A DNA stretch of 64,000 nt from Thermoplasmata archaeon (GTDB taxonomy: Archaea > Thermoplasmatota > Thermoplasmata > Lutacidiplasmatales > SKW197): NCBI GenBank assembly GCA_026414225.1, contig JAOAJK010000001.1, forward strand, positions 134,886 to 198,885, given 5' to 3'. The notes under the pieces are model-generated. The model was not told where the DNA came from. It did not search any database and saw only the letters and a list, made by a program, of their open reading frames with translations. Below are positions 57,948 to 64,000 of the stretch, piece after piece; the first letter of the stretch is position 1; every line of letters starts with the position of its first letter. A program made the translations under genes and the position numbers.

Positions 57948-59132
57948 ATGCATGCAAGATTCCTCTCCAAAAATGCAGACCTTGCGGATGTGTTCGGTAA
58001 AATCGGTGTGCACCCTGAAGGAATAGAAATACTGAGGAGGAAGGCGGAAACCTACAGAATTTATGTTTCTGGGATTAATCCAACCTGTGCCAACATAATA
58101 AAGCAGGAAATGCTGGCCGCTGGGGGAGATGCCGCAATTCCGATGGAAGCGATAACGGGCAAGGGCGGAAACTGTGATGTGGTCTTACTGGGAACAGAAA
58201 AGTGTCTCAAAATTTTTCTTGGGAAGCTGAGGAAACAGCCATTTAACCTAAGCGCCCTCGCAACGCAGATTGAAAGGATGCTGGAAGCCAGAAGAAATGC
58301 ACTGAACGGAACATGGAAGACATCAAAAAGAATTTTGAAGACAGAGATCCCTTTAATAATGGGAATTCTCAACATTACTCCTGACTCCTTTTCAGATGGT
58401 GGGTGTTTCTTGAAACCGGAGAGGGCAATCGAGCGCGCAAAGCAAATGATTCAGGAGGGGGCGGACATAATAGATGTGGGTGCGGAATCCACAAGGCCTG
58501 GTTCTGAGCCGGTTTCTGCTGAGGAGGAGATAAAACGGCTTTCTGCCGTGCTCGATGAAATCATTTCGCTGGGCAAACCTGTCTCGGTGGATACATACAA
58601 GCCAGAGGTTGCTAAATTCGCGCTTGAAAGGGGTGCAGAGATAATCAACGATGTTTATGGCCTGCGAAGGGAGGGGATGGCCGAGGTAGTTGCACGGTAT
58701 GGTGCCGGCGTCTGTATAATGCACATGCTGGGTGAACCCAAAACGATGCAGGAAAACCCTGTTTATACTGACTTGATTGCTGACATCTACAGGTTTCTCG
58801 GAGAGAGGATTGAATTTGCAGAGGGGAAGGGCATAGCACAGGAGAGAATGGTGATAGACCCCGGAATTGGCTTCGGAAAAACCGTGGCACAGAATTACGA
58901 GATAGTAGCGCGGCTGGAGGAATTTCTATCTCTGGGATGTCCCCTGCTTCTCGGAACCTCCAGAAAATCGTTTATAGGAAAGGTCATTGATGTCCCGCCT
59001 GCCGGGCGAATTTGCGGAACAGTTGCAATCAACATGGTAGCTTTAATGAACGGCGCCCGGATTCTCAGGGTCCATGATGTGAGGGAACACGCGGAACTGG
59101 TAGAACTGTATAAAATGCTCGCAGTCAGGTAG
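57948..59132 (+). CDS. folP: Dihydropteroate synthase with an N-terminal extension
   Basis: It joins a pterin pyrophosphate to 4-aminobenzoate in folate synthesis. The catalytic TIM barrel (about residues 135-394) has MGILNITPDSFSDGG, ADIIDVGAESTRPGSEPV, SVDTYKPEVAKFAL, INDVYGL and LLGTSRKSFIG. About 115 extra residues precede it, with IGVHPEGIEIL, CANIIKQEMLAAGGDAAIP and GTEKCLKIFLGKLRKQPFNL; this N-terminal domain is familiar from Clostridia- and Thermotogae-type enzymes and absent from the minimal E. coli one. The ATG at 57948 follows a GGGAAGG-type ribosome binding site. The pterin substrate in archaea can differ (methanopterin or folate-like). Confidence 0.88.
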   Translation: MHARFLSKNADLADVFGKIGVHPEGIEILRRKAETYRIYVSGINPTCANIIKQEMLAAGGDAAIPMEAITGKGGNCDVVLLGTEKCLKIFLGKLRKQPFNLSALATQIERMLEARRNALNGTWKTSKRILKTEIPLIMGILNITPDSFSDGGCFLKPERAIERAKQMIQEGADIIDVGAESTRPGSEPVSAEEEIKRLSAVLDEIISLGKPVSVDTYKPEVAKFALERGAEIINDVYGLRREGMAEVVARYGAGVCIMHMLGEPKTMQENPVYTDLIADIYRFLGERIEFAEGKGIAQERMVIDPGIGFGKTVAQNYEIVARLEEFLSLGCPLLLGTSRKSFIGKVIDVPPAGRICGTVAINMVALMNGARILRVHDVREHAELVELYKMLAVR

Positions 59133-59195
59133 GGACCAAGGGAACAAGCAAAAACAAGAAAGGGAAAAATTATTAAAAAAGTGATTGAAAAGGTT

Positions 59196-59657
59196 TTACT
59201 CGGTTTTCTCTTCGGTTTTCTCTTCTTCCTTTGCCTCACCAGACGGTGCACTCTTCTTCATGCCCATCAGCATCATCACAACACCGACAATACCGATGAC
59301 TATGCCGATCACTGCAACAGTCATGTTAAGCCAGCCGAATGCGTCAAAATTCTTGCCAATAATTTCCCACTTGAAGGCATCGTGTGCCCAGGAAATTATA
59401 GGCCCACCAAGGAATCCGACGATTGCCAGGATTACACCCAGCCAGAACATCATCGGACTGCGTTCTCCCGCTGGCTCCTCTGCGGGTGCTTCGGTTTCTG
59501 TCACTGCTTCTTCCTTTGGCTGCTCCTCACTGGGTGCCGCTGCTGTTTCCTCCGCCGCAGCCGGAAGTTTTTCGCCACATTCTGGGCACTCGGTTGCACC
59601 TGCAGGAAGTTCTGCACCGCATGTTGGGCATCTCTCTTCCTCTGGAATATTTATCAC
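59196..59657 (-). CDS. Zinc-ribbon membrane protein with two helices
   Basis: A 153-residue protein. Residues 10-30 are a zinc ribbon (CPTCGAELPAGATECPECGE), followed by a Glu/Ala/Pro-rich linker, two membrane helices (about 69-89 and 108-133) and an acidic tail. The type, a zinc ribbon plus helices, is common in Thermoplasmatota and other archaea, with unknown role. It starts at a GTG (first base 59657); a minus-strand TATA box lies about 25 bases upstream. The plus-strand folP gene converges, with T-rich minus-strand sequence (the complement of TTATTAAAAAAG at 59171-59182) as a possible terminator between them. Confidence 0.72.
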   Translation of the reverse strand: MINIPEEERCPTCGAELPAGATECPECGEKLPAAAEETAAAPSEEQPKEEAVTETEAPAEEPAGERSPMMFWLGVILAIVGFLGGPIISWAHDAFKWEIIGKNFDAFGWLNMTVAVIGIVIGIVGVVMMLMGMKKSAPSGEAKEEEKTEEKTE

Positions 59658-59677
59658 CGCTACCCTGATAGGTGTTC

Positions 59678-59686
59678 TTATTTATA
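59678..59686 (-). promoter_or_regulatory. TATA box of the zinc-ribbon membrane protein gene
   Basis: TATAAATAA on the minus strand is centred about 25 bases before the GTG at 59657. The rest of 59658-59882, a 225-base gap, holds a plus-strand TATA-like CTTATAAAA near 59746 but no convincing gene. Confidence 0.5.
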
Positions 59687-59882
59687 TTGTTTTCGCTTTT
59701 ACCTGACTGCAAGCACATTTCAAGTTTAAATGTTTACTGCTTGTTCTTATAAAAAAGTCGGTGTTATGCGCAAACTGTGAGCAGAATATTATGTTTTTTA
59801 TTTCATTCTTCATTCGCCCTTCAGAGTATGTCATCAACTAGCATCCAAAAAAGCATAAAAAAATTGTTGGATGGAAAGAAAT

Positions 59883-62342
59883 TTACGCTCGTGGAGGATT
59901 CTGCTGCTGGCCTGGGTTCTGCGGTGTCTGCTGGCTCTGTGGGGACTGCGGCGGCTTCTGTTCCTGCCGATAATTCGCGAGTGATAGCCGCCTGTACAGG
60001 AGGATGAAGAATACCACTGTAAGCACCAGCGTGAGAATCACAAGAATGAGGAGAATCCAGTCCATTGCTCTCAATCCCCCAAGATTCAGGTCTGCAGCAG
60101 AAGGGTCTTTGGTTACCGATACCGTGGTCCAGCTATACAAAGTGCCCGAGTAGGTAGAATTCACCTGGCAGGTAACCAGAAGCATGTAGGTGCCCCTTTC
60201 AAGGTTCGACGGGAGGGTGTAGGCAATAATCCCGCTCATTTCCTGGGTCTCGATAATCTTGGCATCTGACTGGGTTGTGTACACACCGACAGAAATCTTT
60301 ATGGATTGAGGCATGGAAACATTTTCCTTTGGTTTCAGGTTGTATGTGATGAAGATTGTTTCGCCCGGCCTGTAAACATTTGTGGTATATGCGGATGCAG
60401 ATAGCGAGACCGTGAATTCATAGCCCGAGAACCTGGTTATCGTCAGGTAGTCGGTAGCCGTAAACCCGTTCTCCTGGGCAACTATTCTAATTGTATACTG
60501 GTCTGCTGGATACTGGGGTATCTGGATTTCAAAGCTCCCATTCACGACCCTTTTATTCATAATGTCTCTACCGTAATTATCCGTTACTGTCACAAAGCAT
60601 TCCGGATTTTTCATCATGTTTGAAAGAACCTCATATGAAAAGACCAGGGTTTCTCCAGGTAAATACAATGTTCTGTCAGCCGAGAGGAGAATAACCGCAT
60701 AGTCCACACCTACACTTTTCGTCACCAGCGTGGAGTTGCCCATGTCGTCCGCAATCTGCACATAGTACCAAAGTGTGCCGTAGAAGTTTGCCGGGGGGGT
60801 GTAGATGAAATCCGGGGACCTTGAGGCGCTCATTGCCAGAAGGTTTGTGCCAGCGGCATCCCTGTACACCCTGTATACATACGAGAAATTGCCGGAACTG
60901 CCATCTCTGTAAGTTGCAGCCACATGGAGCGAAATATTCTCTCCTGTAAGGTAGCTCTGCCTGTTAAATTCCAGCACCGCATTAATTCCCTGGACAGTTG
61001 ATTTCGTGACTGTAATTGCCACTGATTTCGAAACCACTGCATCCTCCTTGGACGCGGTGATGTTGAATTCAAGTATTGTGCCTTCCGTCATTGTTTCAGG
61101 GATTGGCCAGTTGTAGGTCATGTAACCCCCGTAGTCAGTAACAAAATTCTTTGTCAGGACTGTATCATCACCCTTCTTTATGTTCAGCTTAATGCCCACT
61201 TCGGGCAGGTTGCCCATATCTGTACCCGTCCCACTTCTGGCAACAAAGGTTTTCAAGCTGAGGGTCACGATTTCCCCCGCCTCTGCGAAGCCCCCGTTGA
61301 TAGGTGAGTAAATGTAGACCCCGAGATTTCCGCAGTAAATCGAGGTTGTGGTCATATCCCACCTATCCGGTTCTGTGACAGTTGCTGAGTCGTTGTAGTA
61401 AGTGACTACATTGTAATAGCCCAGGTCTGCTGCATTTCCGAGTTTGAATGAGAACTCGCCAATCGATTTTCTGAAGGTGCTGGGTTGCTGCAGTGCAGTG
61501 CCTGAAGGGGTAAGAACATACCAGGTCCCGAAAAGGTCCTCTGCCACCGGTGTAGAGTTTTTGAGGTAAAGGACTGCATACTTTATTAGCACGACTTCAC
61601 CCGGGATGTATACATTTCTGGATGAAGCGGCGTAAATTTCATACAGCCGGACATCGTATCTTATTCTATCAATCCTCGTGGTTCCGTTGTAAAGTTCCAC
61701 GCTGTATCGCGTGCCATCCGGTCTGGGTGAATCAGGTGCGTTTTCAGGAATTGTATAGTTCAGGAAATAGTTTCCATTTGCATCCACTGTGAGGTTTCTT
61801 TCGTACTTCACATTCGTGCCAAGCATGATTTTCAGGGTGTAGTTTCCGAGTGGGGTGCAATCATGGATTGAGATGCGGAGGGTCTCTCCAGGAACAAAGG
61901 TGAGGGATTTTGTGTAGATGCTCTGCTGGAGGGTGAGGGCCCCGCTTACCACACCTCCACCAGCAACTGAGAAGGTCTTGAACCCGAGCATGTTCGAGGT
62001 GTTGGTATCGAGGACATAGATGTAGCCAGTACCATTCGCACTGTACGGAATTTCTATATTCTGGTTCCAGACCCGTGCTACCCGGATTCCTGTATCCGAA
62101 AAAATTTCCATGTAACTAGTGGTGTTTACCACATAAACATAAACATCGATGTAATTGTCATTCGGATTACTATCGCTGTCCGTGCCTTCCACTGTGAGAT
62201 GGATTGTTTCCCCTGCATAATAACTGCTCTTGTCCGTTGTGATTGTCACGGTTGAGAAACCGCTCCCAGACACTGTGCCCGTGGGCACCGCAATCACCGC
62301 ACAAACCAACATAACCAAACACACTACTATGGATTTTTTCAT
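59883..62342 (-). CDS. Ig-like repeat surface protein with a Pro/Gln-rich cytoplasmic tail
   Basis: An 819-residue membrane-anchored surface protein. Signal peptide: KKSIVVCLVMLVCAVIAVP. The body is a chain of beta-sandwich domains, each starting with a pattern like TDKSSYYAGETIHLTVEGTD, NVYIPGEVVLIKYAVLY, RQSYLTGENISLHV or RTLYLPGETLVFSYEV; this 'Y.PGE.v.l' signature is that of macroglobulin MG2-like domains. A C-terminal helix (WILLILVILTLVLTVVFFILL) is followed by a tail rich in Pro and Gln (for example PPQSPQSQQTPQNPGQQ). I chose ATG 62342 because the signal peptide follows immediately and a minus-strand TATA box lies about 34 bases upstream; longer readings run into the divergent gene. 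Likely a structural or adhesive surface protein. Confidence 0.77.
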   Translation of the reverse strand: MKKSIVVCLVMLVCAVIAVPTGTVSGSGFSTVTITTDKSSYYAGETIHLTVEGTDSDSNPNDNYIDVYVYVVNTTSYMEIFSDTGIRVARVWNQNIEIPYSANGTGYIYVLDTNTSNMLGFKTFSVAGGGVVSGALTLQQSIYTKSLTFVPGETLRISIHDCTPLGNYTLKIMLGTNVKYERNLTVDANGNYFLNYTIPENAPDSPRPDGTRYSVELYNGTTRIDRIRYDVRLYEIYAASSRNVYIPGEVVLIKYAVLYLKNSTPVAEDLFGTWYVLTPSGTALQQPSTFRKSIGEFSFKLGNAADLGYYNVVTYYNDSATVTEPDRWDMTTTSIYCGNLGVYIYSPINGGFAEAGEIVTLSLKTFVARSGTGTDMGNLPEVGIKLNIKKGDDTVLTKNFVTDYGGYMTYNWPIPETMTEGTILEFNITASKEDAVVSKSVAITVTKSTVQGINAVLEFNRQSYLTGENISLHVAATYRDGSSGNFSYVYRVYRDAAGTNLLAMSASRSPDFIYTPPANFYGTLWYYVQIADDMGNSTLVTKSVGVDYAVILLSADRTLYLPGETLVFSYEVLSNMMKNPECFVTVTDNYGRDIMNKRVVNGSFEIQIPQYPADQYTIRIVAQENGFTATDYLTITRFSGYEFTVSLSASAYTTNVYRPGETIFITYNLKPKENVSMPQSIKISVGVYTTQSDAKIIETQEMSGIIAYTLPSNLERGTYMLLVTCQVNSTYSGTLYSWTTVSVTKDPSAADLNLGGLRAMDWILLILVILTLVLTVVFFILLYRRLSLANYRQEQKPPQSPQSQQTPQNPGQQQNPPRA

Positions 62343-62371
62343 GGTCTCACGGAAAGGTAAATTCCCTGAAC

Positions 62372-62380
62372 CTATATAAA
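62372..62380 (-). promoter_or_regulatory. TATA box of the Ig-like surface protein gene
   Basis: TTTATATAG read on the minus strand lies about 34 bases before the ATG at 62342, so the leader should be short. Confidence 0.45.
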
Positions 62381-62466
62381 CATTGTTTAACACAATCAAA
62401 AATTTCTTCCATGTTGACAGGTTCCTTCCCGAGAATTTACAGGATGCTGGAGAATAAAATAAGAAT

Positions 62467-62475
62467 GTATAAATA
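62467..62475 (+). promoter_or_regulatory. TATA box of the C-terminal zinc-ribbon gene
   Basis: GTATAAATA is centred about 26 bases before the ATG at 62497, which favours this start over the GTG at 62491 and indicates a leaderless transcript. Confidence 0.55.
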
Positions 62476-62496
62476 CTCCATCTGCAATCTGTGACC

Positions 62497-63045
62497 ATGT
62501 TTGAAAAACGGGAGCAAAGGGTCTTCGCGAACGCGGACCTTTCAGTGATGTATGCAAAAAGCATGGAGTTCTGGAGAGCCCAGGGTTTCAATCTGATGGA
62601 ATTCGGAAACAGCACATTCGCCGGAGAGCATTTCACCTCAAAGCTCGGATTGAAAAGGAAGGTGCAGATACAACTTCTGAAGCCAGGGGAGAATGTTCTT
62701 GTGGATGCTACATTCTGCGCAGAAATTACTGAAACAGGGGCTGTCGCTGGCGCAATAGGGGCTGTGCTCCTCTTCCCCGTTGCGGTCGCGGTGGGGGCGG
62801 TGAGCTATTTTGAGTATGAAAATGATGCGGACAATCTGATGAGAGCTTTCTGGCAGTATCTGTACCTTATCGCTGCTTCTCCAGACAAAAATATTTTACC
62901 GCCCGTGCTACCCACCCCTGAGCAGCAAATGGCTACCACTGCATCAATCACCTCGTCGCAGAGCCAGCAGGTCTACTGCAAGCACTGCGGGGCAAAAATA
63001 GAAACGGATAGCAAATTCTGCAGGTACTGCGGCGGCAAACAGTAA
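62497..63045 (+). CDS. Protein of unknown function with a C-terminal zinc ribbon
   Basis: A 182-residue protein (two more if the GTG at 62491 is used). The first 80 residues are mixed alpha/beta and not recognised; a hydrophobic Gly/Ala-rich stretch (GAVAGAIGAVLLFPVAVAVG, about residues 82-102) may be a membrane hairpin or buried core; the C-terminus is a zinc ribbon CKHCGAKIETDSKFCRYCGG. The layout (unknown domain, hydrophobic segment, zinc ribbon) is common among uncharacterised archaeal proteins. It is divergent from the Ig-like surface gene and converges on proS. Confidence 0.65.
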   Translation: MFEKREQRVFANADLSVMYAKSMEFWRAQGFNLMEFGNSTFAGEHFTSKLGLKRKVQIQLLKPGENVLVDATFCAEITETGAVAGAIGAVLLFPVAVAVGAVSYFEYENDADNLMRAFWQYLYLIAASPDKNILPPVLPTPEQQMATTASITSSQSQQVYCKHCGAKIETDSKFCRYCGGKQ

Positions 63046-63055
63046 GGGCATTTTT

Positions 63056-64000
63056 TCACAGGCTCCTACCTGCGTCCGCAATCATCTCTGTGGGCTTTCC
63101 GCAGACAATGCATCTCCCGCTCCTCGCATTCACATTCAGGGGAATTCCCAGAATCGATACATCCAGTCCTTTCTCAATTCCCATTCCGCAGTCCTCGGAA
63201 CCGCACCAGTTGAACCTGAGGATTCCTCTTCTGTTCCTTCCCTCCTCGATGGAAGTTATCCAGTGAATGTTTGCCTCCAGGGCTTTCGCGGCCCTTTCGT
63301 ACAGGTCCGCCTGTACCTTGGTAAGCAGCGACTTTACTACATCCGCAAGTCCTTCCCTGGCAATCGTTATTTTTTCCCTCGTGTCCCTCCTTACCGCGGT
63401 AACTGTACCCCCTGCACTTTCCCTCTCACCGACCTCTATCCTGAGAGGGACGCCCTTCAACTCCCAGTCATAGTACTTGTTTCCAGGGCGGAGGTCCCTG
63501 AGGTCCAGATGTACCCGGATTCCGGCATCCATCAGGAGTTTTTGAATTTCCATAGCATATCCCTCAACAACCTCTTTCTTCTCTTTTTTCGGTACCGGGA
63601 CAATCACCACCTGATAAGGTGCGATCTCTGGCGGGAGGATGAGCCCCGAGTTATCGCCATGCACCCCGACGACCGCACCCACCAGCCGTTCCGATAACCC
63701 GAATGTTGTCTGATGGGCATGCCTGTGGGTTCCATCTTTATCTTCGAAAAGAATGTTATACGCCTTCGCAAAATTTTCATGGTACTGATGGATTGTCCCG
63801 ATCTGGAGCGCCTTTTCTCCGGCAAGAAGGTCCGCGCCCAAACTGTAAACTGCACCCGCGAATTTATCCCAGTCAGGTCGTTTATGGAGGATGTAGGGCA
63901 ATGCAAGGGCTTTTCCCAAGTTCTCCATTATCTGAATATCCTCCTTTATCTGTCCCTCTGAGCCCTCTGCATCCGCATGACATGTGTGGGCTTCAAAAAA
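63056..64000 (-). CDS. proS: Prolyl-tRNA synthetase, archaeal type (partial)
   Basis: It charges tRNA(Pro) with proline. The minus-strand frame stays open to the right edge, so the 5' part lies outside; 314 codons are seen. Evidence: class II motif region FEAHTCHADAEG, TTFGLSERLVGAVVGVHGDN (motif 3 area), then the anticodon-binding domain (VIVPVPKKEKKEVVEGYAME, IRVHLDLRDLRPGNKYYDWE) and the C-terminal zinc-binding domain of eukaryote/archaea-like ProRS (FNWCGSEDCG, GRCIVCGKPTEM). An internal ATG at 63928 is not the start because conserved sequence lies before it. The protein ends RSL, whereas many archaeal-type enzymes end in a Tyr; this is a small deviation. Confidence 0.92.
   Translation of the reverse strand, partial: FFEAHTCHADAEGSEGQIKEDIQIMENLGKALALPYILHKRPDWDKFAGAVYSLGADLLAGEKALQIGTIHQYHENFAKAYNILFEDKDGTHRHAHQTTFGLSERLVGAVVGVHGDNSGLILPPEIAPYQVVIVPVPKKEKKEVVEGYAMEIQKLLMDAGIRVHLDLRDLRPGNKYYDWELKGVPLRIEVGERESAGGTVTAVRRDTREKITIAREGLADVVKSLLTKVQADLYERAAKALEANIHWITSIEEGRNRRGILRFNWCGSEDCGMGIEKGLDVSILGIPLNVNARSGRCIVCGKPTEMIADAGRSL

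Noticed and set aside
59777-60007. A 76-codon plus-strand reading with a TATA-like CTTATAAAA about 27 bases upstream
   Set aside because: Its second half is antisense to the Pro/Gln-rich tail of the Ig-like surface gene, the composition is unconvincing and no family is recognised; I do not list it as a gene.
63926-63928. ATG near the right edge as the start of proS
   Set aside because: Conserved prolyl-tRNA synthetase sequence (for example FEAHTCHADAEG) continues upstream to the window edge, so the gene is cut by the window and not shortened.

Overview
The window is archaeal chromosome, most likely from an uncultivated member of the Thermoplasmatota or a related euryarchaeal lineage; this placement is inferred from gene content only. 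Archaeal markers are an RPA / RPA-associated protein pair (COG3390 type) beside a KEOPS Pcc1-like gene, Mre11-Rad50, an archaeal-type triosephosphate isomerase, ADP-forming acyl-CoA synthetase subunits, the split aconitase-X pair of the archaeal mevalonate pathway, an archaeal-type prolyl-tRNA synthetase, and TATA boxes placed about 25 bases before many start codons, which implies leaderless transcription. Mixed in are families better known from bacteria: QueA, exonuclease VII (XseA and XseB), TupABC, ZnuABC-like transport and a dihydropteroate synthase with an N-terminal domain familiar from Clostridia-type enzymes.

Layout. 1-1840: end of an MscS-type channel gene, then tpiA and queA. 1888-4088: tungstate-type ABC transporter tupABC. 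4166-7060: zinc/manganese-type transporter, whose binding protein carries a large insertion. 7094-9980: an Lrp/AsnC-like regulator with palindromic operator-like sites, divergent from a 51-residue protein and the two acyl-CoA synthetase subunits. 10032-13013: beta-helix surface protein with a PGF-CTERM-like end. 13075-18958: mre11-rad50-xseA-xseB-DUF447, a compact DNA-end-processing operon. 19051-22914: large beta-helix surface protein. 22969-25791: KaiC-like ATPase, both subunits of phosphomevalonate dehydratase, and an HD protein. 25780-27942 (minus): a third beta-helix protein. 28046-31034: zinc-ribbon protein, a structured intergenic element, two small membrane proteins, queC and a TtuA/Ncs6-like tRNA thiolase. 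31064-36733: 1889-residue protein joining a TPR/zinc-ribbon cytoplasmic head to an extracellular part. 36659-39286 (minus): pcc1-like, RPA-associated protein and RPA. 39415-56358: four surface proteins, including a 2952-residue subtilisin-like protease. 56358-59132: DHH phosphoesterase, metallophosphoesterase and folP. 59196-64000: zinc-ribbon membrane protein, Ig-like surface protein, another zinc-ribbon protein and the 3' part of proS.

Themes. About half of the DNA encodes cell-surface proteins built from a shared stock of modules (NosD-type beta-helices, FN3, carboxypeptidase-regulatory-like repeats, Ig-like repeats, a DGxFxDW domain and an unnamed HTP...IPSQ domain), mostly anchored by one C-terminal membrane helix. 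With the giant protease, the acyl-CoA synthetase and the tungstate transporter, this suits a peptide-degrading anaerobe; that lifestyle is inference. The most unusual items are the mre11-rad50-exonuclease VII operon, an intergenic element at 28300-28452 with mutually exclusive pairings, a second H/ACA-like hairpin at 41191-41261, and the TPR-zinc ribbon-surface fusion protein. No tRNA, rRNA, insertion sequence or CRISPR array was seen, and no gene-free stretch exceeds 300 bases.
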